This document shows, piece by piece, positions 36,250 through 47,489 of a DNA stretch of 64,000 nt (its first letter is position 1; the number at the start of each line of letters is the position of its first letter). The position numbers and the translations under genes were made by a program. The notes under the pieces are model-generated. The model was not told where the DNA came from and did no database searches. It saw only the letters and a program-made list of their open reading frames with translations. Source of the DNA: Juglans regia (lineage: Eukaryota; Streptophyta; Magnoliopsida; Fagales; Juglandaceae); NCBI RefSeq assembly GCF_001411555.2, contig NC_049903.1:15915234-15979233 (forward strand). The letters run 5' to 3'.

Positions 36250-36760
36250 CAAAATCAGCCCTAACCTCTCATTGGCAAGTCAAATTTCTTAACGAGGAAG
36301 CTAAGAGAGGTGGTCGCGGTGGTTGCTTGGCGTGGAGTGGTGGATTGGGAGGAGCAAGGCTGCGCTAGGGAGAGTTGGTGGTCGTGGGTTGCGAACAGAG
36401 TAAGGGAGAGAGGGAGGCACTCGGGCTGTTGGGCTAGGCGGAGGAGAAGGGGGCTCTGACGGAGAACTGGAGACGCCGTTGACTTGTGGGTGGTTGTGAA
36501 CGACGCCCCTAGCGGCGGTGACATAGATAAATTCGAGAGAGAAAGGGGTCACACCAGATTCAAGGAGGCAAGAGATTAGCAGGGGGCTAGGGAGATGGAG
36601 GGGGTGGCCGTCGAGGTGAGGTGGCAATGGCTTGGTGGGAACCTTGGCAACGGGTTGTGCGCAACTGCGTGGGTTGTGCTCAACAGAGGGATTGGGGAGA
36701 GAGAGTGGGGGGAGTCGGGAGACAGCTGGAGCCTGGAGGGAAATTTTCAATAAACGAGCG
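36250..36760 (-). other. GC-rich block in the Pack-type element, origin unclear
   Basis: About 500 bp of markedly higher GC content gives overlapping open frames on the minus strand (149 codons from 36750). The translations are Pro/Ser-rich with no recognisable domain. Its position upstream of the LACS exons, in the same orientation, fits a captured promoter or leader, but it could also be the 5' part of another captured gene. Confidence 0.35.
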
Positions 36761-37320
36761 GGATATTTAATTTTAATAGCTTTTCTCGGCGAGTTAAAAT
36801 TGAAAAAGTATCTATTCCGTCAATTTTTACATTTGACAGAAAGAAAACACGCTACAGTGACAATTGTTTATTTCGGCGAAAAAAGTTGCTTCAAAAAGCT
36901 TAATAATCAATTCAATCAGCATTTTCAAACTTTGTGCCGAATTCAGCGGCGAAATTTAAAATCGCCACAAATAATTTGTATTTGCAGCGATTTTTTTTGA
37001 CAATTTTAAAATCGCTAGATATATACTTTTTTCGGCAATTTCTAAAGATAAAAAATTGCTGCAAAAGACCACTTTAGCAATTGCAGCAATTAACGAACCG
37101 TCGTAAAATGTTTTTTAATATTTCGGCGAATGTGTTATCGCAAAAAAGTAAAAAATGCTGTGAAAGACCGCAAAGTGAAAAAAATCACCGTAAAGGACCA
37201 GTTTCAAAATTTGATGTAAAAAGATTGTGATGATGCAAAAATCGCTGCAATTAAAGACTTTTTGTGGAGATTTTATTTCCAACAAACATAAAATCGCTGC
37301 AAAATGCCTTATTTCTTGTA

Positions 37321-38899
37321 ACTAGATTATCACTTCCCATATATTGCTGCATCGAAAGATAGGAAAGCATGAGCAGATACCAACTCTAGATATATATATG
37401 TATATATTAAAAAGAAATAAGTTTTGTAACGAAACAATGTCGTTATGAAGAGTTTATACGGCGTCATTTCATTTTAGGTTTAATCATCCCTTACTCTACA
37501 TTTATGTGCCTCTTTTTCATGCTTCTCTTAAGGATTATATGAGGAGTGAGATGAGATGAGAATTTTGTGAATAATATTAAGATGGTTTGTGAATAATAGT
37601 GAGATTGTTTGAATTAAGTATTTGTTAGGTCTTAAAAAATGAGAGAGAAAAAGTTGAATAAAAAATATTATAAAGTTAAAATATTGTTAGAATATTATTT
37701 TTGTTTTGAGATTTGAAAAAGTTTAATTTTTTTTTATTTTTTTGTGTTTTGTTTGGAAAATGTAATGATTAATTTGAAAAAAGTTATAATGATTAGTTTG
37801 AAAGTATTTGTCTTTGAGTGATGTTCAGAAAGAAGATGAGATGGGATGAGATGAAAATTATTTCCACACAACCCGTTAGACTCTCTCTCTCAAACTCTCT
37901 TAACTCTCTCAGTCAAGGCATCATTGTAGCTCACATTTTCATTGTCGCAAATTTCATGTTCTCTCAATCTCACCTTGTAAGTATCTCGAGGCCTTAAGTT
38001 TGAGATTCTGAAATATGATTGTTTTATATTTTTGATGCATGATGGGATTGTGTTTTGGATACTGTGAACTTGGATTGTGTGATTAGGTTAGACTTTTGGT
38101 GTTTTATTTTTAGGAAAAATTTTAGAGTTTCAATCCGAAAGCCTTAATTAGTTTAGGGGTTCGGATTTTACTCTTAGACTATTTTAGGTCCTTTTTGGAT
38201 TCAAAAATGAGTTGAGATCGTTTGTAAATAGTAGAATAAAATATTGTTAGAATATTATTTTTTAATATTATTATTATTTTGAGATTTGAAAAAATTGAAT
38301 TATTTATTATATTTTATATGAAAATTTGGGAAAGTTGTAATCATGAGATGAGATGGGATGGGATGAGAAGCTTTTCGAATCCAAACTGGCTCTTACAGTG
38401 TCAAATTCAAGATCCTAAATAATCTAGGGATTCAATCTGAACCCCTAACCTAATTTAGGGTTTCAGATAGAAACCAAAAATTAGGTTAGGGGTTCAATTT
38501 GAAACCTCTAACCTAATCTATTTTGAGGTTTCACAATTGAAACCCCAAACTAGATTGTGGTTTCAATGTTGCATGGAAAACTTCAGGAAAAGAGACTACA
38601 TCTCAATCTACATTGGCCACAATATGGTAGTTTGACTTTTATACATCATTAGTTTTTAATTAATTATTTATAGTTTGTACTCATGTTATTTTTTTTCTTA
38701 ATTGACATTCTTTTCTTTTTGAGATATCATATCATTCATATACTCATTTTCTTACCTTTTGTTTTAAGGCTTTATGATGTCACTTGGAGTTGGAGGGAGT
38801 TCTCAAATGATCTCTTATGTTGTTACCTATATTTTTTTAAATGTATTTTAATTGTTCTAACAATTTTATTCATTCAAGTTATTTAATATTCTTAAACAA
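37321..38899. other. Intergenic DNA with two MITE copies and a repeated TTTCAA/GGTT block
   Basis: AT-rich MITE copies lie at about 37540-37875 (GAGATGAGATGAGAATTTTG start, irregular) and 38194-38385 (TTTGGATTC to GAATCCAAA). Bases 38110-38560 hold alternating direct and inverted copies of short phrases such as CCCTAACCTAATTTAGGG and AATTAGGTTAGGGG that can pair. No gene is supported. Confidence 0.55.
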
Positions 38900-39764
38900 T
38901 AGAAGGCCCATGAATTCATGTCATTAATACAAGGGAACATGTCGGTCGAGCAGTTTGTTGCCAGATTTATGGAGCTTGAAAGATATGCGCCTCATTTGAT
39001 TGGAACAGAGAATATGCAAGAACAAAAATTTCAAGGGGGCTTACAGTCGAGGATCCGCAACCAAGTGGCCTGTTACCGAATTGAAAATTATCAAGAGCTA
39101 GTTAACATGATAGCAATTGCCGAAGTCGAGCAGATGAACGTAACTACCCAAATTAATTTGAAGAGAAATAGAGCTTTCCCATATGTTGTAGGTGTAAGCC
39201 AAAAATAAATAAAAGGTTGATAACCGGAGCTAATAAAAGAAAAGGGCATCGTGATTGGGGGACAAATGCCAACTATACTACTCATATATGGGAAGTGTGG
39301 AAGAAAACATGGGGCGAATGCATACTTGCTATAAGGGTCTGTTTCAAGTATGGTCAGCCGAGCCAATGATTAAAGACTACCCCAATAATGTCCAAGGAAG
39401 TGGAACTACCCCAACATTGATAGCAAACTAAATCCAAGACCCCAAGTACTAGCTTGAGTGCATGCGGTCACTCCGGGAGATGTAGAAACCTACACTTTTG
39501 AGATAGAAGAAGTTGGAGTTATCATTGGTATTTCTCGAGACGCTTATATCTTTGAGCTTTGAGCTCAGTTAAGATTAGTTTAACTACGGTTAATAGTAGT
39601 ATTTCAATATTGTCAATGTGAGATAATGTCAAGCTATTGATGTTTATAGCTTGTCATGCACTGTTTGATTAAGGCGCACCACAGTCTTTTATGTCTACAA
39701 TGTTTGTACAAATATGTAGCTTGCAAACCGAAGTGTTTCTCCAAAAGTAATGAAGTAACGATTA
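38900..39764 (+). pseudogene. Gypsy gag-protease fragment
   Basis: A frame starting within HEFMSLIQGNMSVEQFVARF at about 38909 encodes the retrotransposon gag domain (FMELERYAPHLIGTENM, KFQGGLQSRIRNQVACY) to 39208. Frameshifted traces follow: a damaged zinc knuckle near 39335 (CFKYGQPSQ, Cys replaced by Tyr) and a damaged protease motif near 39656 (HALFD then a TAA where DSGA is usual). Sequence then passes directly into an LTR at 39765, so reverse transcriptase, RNase H and integrase are deleted. Confidence 0.8.
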
Positions 39765-42066
39765 TGGGATACCCCGTATTTTAGTGTATTTTAATTGAAT
39801 GATTATTTTAATTAATTTAAATATTAGTTCTCTTGTTTTTAGTTTATCGGATTTTTCGTTCGTTTATTTTTATGATTTTTAAGTTGTGAAATTTATTTTG
39901 ATATGCTTTCTTAATATTAATTATTGTTATGCATTTAAATTGCTCTTTATTTTAAATTAGTTTGTTGTTGGATTTAATTATTTGATTTTTATTTATTCAT
40001 TATGTTTAAATTATTTTATTTAACTCGCTGCTTTGAAATTCTTTTCGTTAGATCAATTTTGTGACCCAAGATGTGAGGATTGAACCTTATTTCTTTCCCT
40101 CACTTTTTCTTTTTCCCTCTTTTTCTTTTCATTATTTGCTTTCTTTTTCTCCTTTTTTTCCCTCAGCTCTCCTGTGCGACACCCTCTCCCTCTCTTTTCC
40201 ACCTATGTGTTTTTCTTCACCTCCACCCAGTGCCTCTGTGTGCTGTCGTGGCCGTCACCGCCCCTCCCAACCTCTTCCCCACTGGCCGGCAACCACCCCC
40301 CTCTGTTTTCAGCCCCTCTCGCACTGCCAATCTCCTCCACGCATGGCTTCAAGTTGCACGGCCTTTGTGCTGCAATGCCACCATCGAGCCACCAATTGCC
40401 ACCACCTTTTCACCATAGCACCAGTGACCTCTTAGCTACCTAAACCACCCAACCTCAGCCTCGATCTGCCACCTTTGAAGCTCCTCTTACTCATTTTTCG
40501 ATTTGGGTGTTTTGGCTTCCAACTGCCGCCCACGTCGCCACCCACAGCCAAATCTCGCCACCATTAGTTTCACCAACATCTTTAAGCCCTTCCCTAGTAA
40601 TCTCAACTCTTTGTTTGTCCCCGTTCAAAATCTAACATTTTGAGACCCACGGCCATAGTGCATTTTGCACCGTTACATTGTTGTGTCTCCACTTCTAGCA
40701 CCTCTGTGATCCTTCGAAAAGTATATTATAGCGCAATAAGTATTTTCCAAAAGAACTTTTGAGATTTGGATTTATTTTTGCACTAATTCATATTTATTTT
40801 GATTTGGTTGGTTGTGCCAGACTGAGTCCGAGGAGAAAGGGGGTCGGTTGGATTGGAGGATGGAGTTATGTGATTGGATTATGTTGGGTTAGTTGGCTTT
40901 TGAATATTTGTGTTGTGTCATATATAATGCATTTACACGCATGTTCGTGTTTGCAAATGAAAACTAAGTTTTCGCATAATTGCATACATGTTCATGTGTA
41001 TACTTGAAAATTAGATTTTCATGTGAGATGATTTTGAGTATGTTTGAAATGATTGGATTGATCGATTTGAGAGAAAGGAAAAGAGACTGTAGGGATGGTG
41101 GTAAGCAGGGATGGTGGTATAGTCCCACCTGCGATTCCCGCATACGGTGCACGTGGTAGGGATGGTGGTAAGCAGGAATGGTGGTATAGTCCCGCCTATG
41201 ATTCCTGCCTACGGTGCATGTGGTAGGGATGGTGGTATAGTCCCACCTGTAATTCCCGCCTATAGTGCTCTGATAGGTACCTCTTATGTGAAAAGGAACT
41301 GTAGGGATGGTCGTAATAAGGGATGGTGGTAGAGTCTTGCCTACAGTGCACGTGGTAAGGACGGTGGTAAACAGGGATGGTGGTAGAGTTCCGCCTGTGA
41401 TTCACGCCTACGGTGCATGCAGTAGGGATGGTGGTAAGCAGGGATGGTAGTAGAGTCCCGCCTATGATTTCCACCTGCAGTGTCCGATAAATGATTATGT
41501 TGAGTTATTGTCTAGAAAAATGGCGGATATTATTTATGGCATGTTTTGGGTCAAATGAGATTTTTGGCGTGCGTTGGAAAATAATCATTTTCGGAAAAAA
41601 TAAGATTTTTGGGTCATACTCGTGTTTCGTCATGTGTACACATGTTTGTTGGTTGTATTAATACATTTTTATCTCGTGGGTTGTTTGCATTATTACTTAC
41701 CTGCAATACCCCTTTATGGTATCGCAGATTTTTGTGGACTATACATACCATTCATGGATCATACCTTTCATTCAAGTTATAATTCCTATGTTGATAAGGG
41801 TGGGAGTTCTCCTTTTTTCGAAGGCAACAAAAAATCTTCGTCGCTTGTGGGCTTTTCCTAGTGTTTTATTGTTAAGTATAGTTATGTTATTTTCAACGAA
41901 TCTGCCTATTCAACAAATAAATAACAGTTATATCTATTAATATGTATGGTCTTGGACCATCAATAATGAATTTTCTTTAGAGTTTAGCTACTTGATCAAT
42001 CCACTTACTTCTATTATGTTAATCTTAATTACTACTGTTGGAATTGTGGGAATTGGGAGCATCACA
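39765..42066 (+). repeat. Gypsy LTR, plus orientation
   Basis: It starts TGGGATACCCCGTATTTTAG, a decayed form of the TGTAACACCCCGTATTTTAG end seen inverted at 2828 and 8264, and ends about GGGAGCATCACA. It is the reverse complement in plan of the 6066-8264 LTR: a GC-rich part near 40180-40460, GCATGTTCGTGTTTGC near 40940 and GGTATCGCAGATTTT near 41720. It directly follows the gag fragment, so it is probably that element's 3' LTR. The 40061-40443 frames are compositional, not genes. Confidence 0.72.
41091..41488 (+). repeat. ~67-bp minisatellite inside the LTR
   Basis: About six units of AGGGATGGTGGTAAGCAGGG followed by ATGGTGGTATAGTCCCGCC and a CGGTGCACGTGGT-like close follow one another. 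Units vary by point changes and by deletion of the AAGCAGGGATGGTGG phrase; the third carries an extra TCTTATGTGAAAAGGAACTG segment. Confidence 0.82.
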
Positions 42067-42274
42067 AGTACCACCGAGCTCAAAACAAATCTTTTTAATA
42101 AAATGACGTCATTTTGGTGTAGGGTTTTGTTTTAAAACCCCCACCTTCCTTAACCCCTCTCTCTCTCTCTCTCTCTCTCGCCCTGGGCAACAGGTGGATA
42201 GCTCGGGGGACCAATCTGCTACTGGCCGTCACGATAGGGGCATTTACCCATGGAGGGAAAGGTCGAGGCCCGGT
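42067..42274. other. Spacer between two inverted LTRs
   Basis: About 200 bp with a CT microsatellite (42158-42180) and no reading frame. It separates the LTR ending at 42066 from an oppositely oriented relative starting at 42275. Confidence 0.45.
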
Positions 42275-43446
42275 TGTGAAGCCCCGGTTGTGATGCTACA
42301 GGTCACCCATCCCAACAATAAGTGCCAAGTGTGTGTACATGCAGAAAATGTACAACAAAAATGCAGCGGATAATTTAAAAGTAGTCAACTAAGTACCGTA
42401 ATTGTTTAATACAAATATTCAAAATAAATTGATTTTAAAAAGTTATACAGTTATCCGTAAAATAAAGTAGAAAGCTGAATACATAAATAAAAGGCAAACA
42501 AATCCCATAATCCAAAAGCAACCACATGCCATTCCCTTCATGGAGCCGATCCCTCAGGCTCTTTGTCCTCATCTGCATCAAAATCTACGGTACCATAAAA
42601 TGGTACCGCAGGTAAGTAATAATCTAAACAACCTACAAGATAAAAGTGCATTAATGGAACCAACAATTATGCATGCATATGATAAAATATGCACTCTACC
42701 ACCATCCCTACAGTCTCTTTCCTTTCACATGAAAATTCAATTTTCAATAAACACATGAACATGAATGCAGTTACACGAAAACCCAGTTTCCATTTACAAA
42801 TATGAACATGCGTGCAAACATGAAATATACAAGATACGACATCAATATCCAACAACCAACAAATCCTAATATAAACTAATCACACAAACAACTCCATCCT
42901 CCAATCCCACCGACCCCCTTACTCATCGGACTCAGTCAGGCACAACCAACCAATCATAGTAAATAAATGAGTTAGCGCAAAAATACATTTAAATCTCAAA
43001 AGTTATTTGGAAAAATACTTACAGCGCTATAATATAGTTTTCAAGGGATCAGGGAGGTGCAAGAGGTGGCGGCACAGCAACGTAACAGTGCAAAATGCAC
43101 TATGGCCTTGGGTCTCAAAATGCAAGATTTCGAATGGGGACAAATGAAGACTTGAGATTACAAGGGAAGGGCTTAGGGATGTCGGTGAAGCTAATGGTGG
43201 TGGTGGTTGGCAATGGGTGGTGGCGTAGAGGGCGGTTGAAGGCCAAAATACTCAAAATAAAAATGGAGTTGGTGGAGCTTCACCGGTGGTGGATCGGAGC
43301 TGGGGATGGGTGGTTTAGGTTGCTAGGAGGCCAAGGAAGATGTAGTGAAAAGATAGTGGCTGGAGGTGGCATGACGGCGGCGCGGGAACACAAAGAAGGC
43401 CGCGGTTTGATGTCGTGCGTGGAGGAGAATGGCGGCGAGGGAGGAG
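42275..43446 (-). repeat. Truncated LTR related to 6066-8264
   Basis: It starts about TGTGAAGCCCCGG and shares CATCCCAACAATAAGTGCC, GTGTGTACATGCA, GGTACCGCAGGTAAGT and ATGCATGCATATGAT with the solo LTR at 6066. The GC-rich portion (43180-43446) ends abruptly at about 43446, where CACTA 3 sequence begins, so the last ~0.7 kb is missing. The 151-codon frame at 43095-43550 is a chance fusion across this junction. Confidence 0.68.
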
Positions 43447-44288
43447 CTCTATTTGTGGAGTTCGTTGAGCCCATTATGGAGAAGCTTAGGGATCTGGAAG
43501 GATCTATTAAAATATTGCAAGAGGATGTTGATATACTAAGGAATCAATAATTATGATCGTTTTAGTTATTATTTTACTTTTTTATGTTGTATTGAACATT
43601 ATATATTTGAGATTTAATTAATGTATGGTTTTTATTTCTCGTGTTTACTACTTTGTTTATTTTTTCCATTTTACTTGCCATTCATGATAATATAAAAAAT
43701 GATACTATATTTAAAGTTATATTTATATAAATTTAACATAAAAGAAATCATTATAAAGTTTTGAAGTTAATTACATAAAAGTAATTTATAAATTTATAAA
43801 TATTTTAACTCACCGCAAATCATAATATATAATATATACACATTTTTATATTTTGAAAATTATAACAAATTAATGGAAAAAAATATTTATTACTTTAATG
43901 GAAAAATATATGCACAAATCCATACTAATAAAAAAATTAATTGAATCTCTATCCATTCGAACAAAGAAATTTAAGTTCGAACGGTTATTAACTTACCCCA
44001 GAAAAATTAAACTAATTTCCTGTCAATATTATTATTCGAACAGATTATATACTGTTCGAACGGACATTAATTCCATGTTCGAATCTATTTTATTCCGTTC
44101 GACCGATTTTCCTTTTTTGAGACGATTTTGTTCGTCACAAAATATCTTGTTCGAATGGATATTTTTCCGTTCGAATGAATTTAATAGCTCAGGCATTTTT
44201 GGAGATGAAAGGTAAATTTCATCTCCAAAAATGACTTTTATTTTGTCCCTAATAAATTTTATCCCTAAAAGTCAAATTTCTTCTAGTG
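43447..44288 (+). mobile_element. CACTA element 3, right end only
   Basis: TTCGAAC-type motifs (43960-44170) and phrases CATTTTTGGAGATGAAA/TTTCATCTCCAAAAATG precede the terminus TTTCTTCTAGTG at 44277-44288. The first ~100 bp encode EFVEPIMEKLRDLEGSIKIL and QEDVDILRNQ-stop, a short coiled coil that could be the C terminus of a TnpA-like protein. The left portion is missing at the junction with the LTR. Confidence 0.68.
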
Positions 44289-45142
44289 GAAGTCGCCGTA
44301 GTTTTCTGGAATCTCCTCCATCGGAATGTACCTGTGCAATGAAGAATCGGGTTAACTTTGTCAGCTTCTAATGGGTAGGAAATATAAACGACTGTCAACA
44401 ATTTCCAAAATTTTCCCTTTTTTAGGATATCTCATATATTTTAGCCTACTTTAAAAGTGAGAAAGTTTTATGTAGTGAAAATTCTAATTATTTAATTTGA
44501 ATTTACTTGTTTAAATTTAAAAATTCTCGATAATAAAATAACCTAAGAATTATAGAGGATTTTAAAAATCAGAATTTTTATATAGAATAATAACCCACCT
44601 AATCTTTACTTAAATCGAAAGATATCCATGCATAACGTGGTACAATATTGACAATAATGATCCGTGCTGACCATCATCTTCTTCTTCTTCGTTTTCATTG
44701 TTTTCCCCTTCTCACTAGCTAGCAGTGCCCATCAATGTCAAAAATGCTGAAAACAAAAGCATTATTAGCGCTTATCACCGGAAATATTTTTTGAAGATTT
44801 CCTTTTTAAAATCTCATAATTAATTAATTAGCAATTCTCACGTATTCATATATAAATTATAAACCAACGGATCCAAAATATAAAATTTGATATTGTTTTT
44901 GTATGATCTCCATGAACATGCATGCCTCATTAATATACATATATCTGTGAAAATTAAACAAAAAAATTTACAATCCAGTGTGTGCTCGTCCGTCCGTGTG
45001 TGTATCCATATATAGCCGTTAGCTGTGCATATTAAATGGAATATGATCAATAGGTGAAAATAGGTAGAGAAAAAGGTGTTATCGCCGAGTACATGCAATC
45101 TTTAATTTAGAGATCATATAGATCTCTAAATATCACCACTAA
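44289..45142. other. Flank of BBE-B, with a possible short exon
   Basis: On the minus strand 44332-44289 reads as a cag-bounded piece encoding YIPMEEIPENYGDF directly beside the CACTA 3 end. It could be an exon remnant of an unrelated gene, perhaps a patellin/SEC14-like protein, but the match is too short to name. The remainder is AT-rich 3' flank of BBE-B with no gene. Confidence 0.35.
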
Positions 45143-45871
45143 TCACCAAGATGAAAAGGCCGGAATGCTTTGTTTAGTCCTGAAGAATTTAGTAGGATCG
45201 ATCATAATCTTCACATGAACCAACCTGTTAAAGTTTTTCTTGAAATATTTAGCACCCCATATACTTTCTCGTCTATAGCTTGTCTTGGCTTTGTTATTAT
45301 TTTTTCCAATGTCAAGGTCCCTATAATTCATATATGCAGCTCTTGGAGATTTTGAAACATAGGCAGCCATGTAACTGTACAGCCTCCTTATCCAACTTAT
45401 ATGCTGCTCAGATGCTGCAATTCCTTCATCTTCCCAATAGACCAAGTATTGGATTTTATAGATATTACCAGCTCTATGGGGGAAAGGAATTGCAGACTCC
45501 GAAATTTCACTCATTTTCTGCCCATAGGGAGTGAAGATCAATAATGTTGTTTCTGCCTCTTTCTCATAAAATCTCTCCCAAATCCCATCGAAGCCAACTT
45601 CGGCAATAGATTCCATCACATAGTCAGATTTTGCTTTGAAAAAAGGTCTTATTAGGGGAGTCTTGTTTGGTAGAACATCAAGGGATTAGCCACTTGGAAA
45701 TCCACCAAAGTATAGGACTGATTCAATCTAGCTCATTTCAGTGCAATCTTCTCTTACCAAACCCAGTTCAGGGAAGCTCTCTTGCATCAATGAAAGGAGA
45801 TTATCTATCCCTCCAAGATACAAGGAACTAAATGAAGCTTGTATTGTCCTCCTCCCTTCTTGGCTAGAATT
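45143..45871 (-). pseudogene. BBE-B, 3' piece (C-terminal half)
   Basis: Aligned with BBE-C, this piece runs from NSSQEGRRTIQASFSSLYLG to the stop at 45143. It includes [43 protein letters not shown] and [13 protein letters not shown], the C-terminal BBE domain. Two in-frame stops are visible: TAG at 45730-45728, where BBE-C has Trp (EMSWIES), and TAA near 45688-45686, where BBE-C has Glu (SGESLDVL). The Copia element starts at 45872 after the GAATT target site (45867-45871). This is the last third of a gene spread over 59814-45143. Confidence 0.92.
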
Positions 45872-46268
45872 TGTTGAAGACCATGCCCATGCCTGAGCAG
45901 TCCATAATGGATGCTCATCGCTCAGCAGGTAACTGCATTCGTAGTTACCAATTGAATGCAAATTAAATGCATTCATACTGATATTTGCCTATAAATAGAG
46001 GCTCGCAGCGAGAGCCTCAGACACCAAGGAACAAGATAAAAGAGAGAGAGTCAAGAGAGCTCTGAGAGAAAAGAAGAGAGTTGAGTTGAGTGGAGTGTGA
46101 TCCTCTTCCTCTGTAATATTTTATTGTGTTCCAGTATTTATTAGTGAAGCTCTTTTCTGTGAATGTAGGTAGTTGCCGAACCACATTAAATTTTTGGTGC
46201 CACTAAGTGCGTGGGTGTGCTCTTTTATTTCCGTTTTTATTCATTCTGCTGTATTGTTTTTCCCAACA
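45872..46268 (+). repeat. Copia 5' LTR
   Basis: 397 bp, TGTTGAAGACC...TTTTTCCCAACA. It contains a TATAAATAGAGG promoter box near 45992 and a GAGAGAGAGTCAAGAG-type leader. Pairs with 50737-51144. Confidence 0.95.
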
Positions 46269-46270
46269 AG

Positions 46271-46283
46271 TGATATCAAAGCG
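46271..46283 (+). other. Copia primer-binding site
   Basis: TGATATCAAAGCG, two bases after the LTR end, resembles TGGTATCAGAGC, the initiator tRNA-Met site, with a few decayed positions. Confidence 0.75.
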
Positions 46284-46699
46284 ATTGCTGGAAGAAGTTT
46301 TTACAGAAAACGCGCCTCCTGAAGATCAAAGAGTGAAGTCCACTCTTGACATGTGCCAAGGAGAGGATTGAACGCGTGACCCCACGCGCACCAGGTGCCG
46401 CAAGCGCTCCAGAGAAGTATTTGCGCATGACGTCCATGCATTTCACACACAACTAACCACTAAAAGGCGCGTGATGTCCATCCGCCTACGCATTTTTCAA
46501 TTGCCAAACACTGCACGCGCGACAAAGTCCATTTTTTGGTTTTTTTGCTCATCCTTGTGCTATCTAAGTCCGATTTTGACGAAACAAGACTTGTTTCCAA
46601 CAAAATCAGCATTCTAGACACAACGGTGCTATCCGTTTTGCAATATTCTACCCCAAAGATCCTATTCTTGCATTTTGTATGTAGAATCAGTCTAAATCT

Positions 46700-47481
46700 A
46701 TGGAGGATTCAGCATCAGGGGCCACGATAAAGCTGCCGCCTTAAACTAAAATCTTTGGAGACCTCGGATAGAGGATCTCTTGAACTACAAAGATCTGTCT
46801 GACATCTTGAAAAATGAAGGGAATAAGCCAAATGAATATACGAGATCAAGTGTGGAATAAGATGCACAAGAAGACTATTAGTCAGATCAAGTAATGGATT
46901 GACCAAAGTGTCTTTCACCACGTGGCCCAAAAGACAGATGCATATAACCTCTGAAAAAAGTTGGAGGATATCTATCAAGCTAAGACTACTCGAGACAAGG
47001 CCCTTTTGATGAGATGACTTGTTAACTTGAAGTTGAAGAGTGACACCTCTATTGCCAAGGAACTAGCAAATTTCAAAACCTAGTTAACCAGCTCGAGTCC
47101 ATCAAGTAGAATCTTGGCGATGAAGAAGAAGCCCTGCTATTTCTCAATTCATTACCAAATAGTTGGGAGACGTTGGTGGTCTCCTTAAGTAACTCTACTC
47201 CAGATGGTAAACTTACCATGACAGTAGTTAAGGATGCCTTGTTCAATAAGGAGGCCAGACAAGGAGATGAGCATGAATCAATCTCATGTCCTTGTCACCG
47301 AGAGTAGAGAATGACCTCAAGGTAATGATAGAGGGAGAAGTGGAGGTAGAAACTGAGGGAAGTCTCAACCACGTGGAAAGTCCAATAGTAGCAGGAACTA
47401 GCAGATGGGTAACATGAAGTGTTACCATTGTGGCAAAGAGGGCCACATAAGGAAAAACTGCCGCAAGTTTTTAAGGGCGTA
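46700..47481 (+). pseudogene. Copia gag remnant with CCHC zinc knuckle
   Basis: An ATG at 46700 begins MEDSASGATIKLPP then a stop. Frameshifted traces of the gag domain follow: KKLEDIYQAKTTRDKALLMR near 46950-47015, LVNLKLKSDTSIAKELANF near 47020-47080. An intact knuckle CYHCGKEGHIRKNC lies at about 47420-47461. In the live element Gag forms the particle that packages RNA. Confidence 0.82.
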
Positions 47482-47489
47482 AGGTCAAA

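Larger units (their letters stand above)
32137..37320. mobile_element. CACTA-type element carrying acyl-CoA synthetase exons (Pack-type)
   Basis: The left end is CACTACAAGAAATTAGGCAT. The right end is ATGCCTTATTTCTTGTA, its near-complement, but the final GTG is replaced by ACT, so the target duplication cannot be fixed. The first and last several hundred bases are packed with variants of CAGCGATTTTAAAATCGC and ATCGCTGCAAA, a subterminal array different from the TTCGAA type. No transposase is present. Between the ends lie exons of a host gene (33130-33894), long non-coding stretches and a GC-rich block. This fits a non-autonomous element that captured genomic DNA including introns. Confidence 0.7.

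Noticed and set aside
43095..43550. 151-codon plus-strand frame as a gene
   Set aside because: It starts in LTR sequence and crosses the LTR/CACTA 3 junction near 43446; only its last ~35 codons look protein-like.
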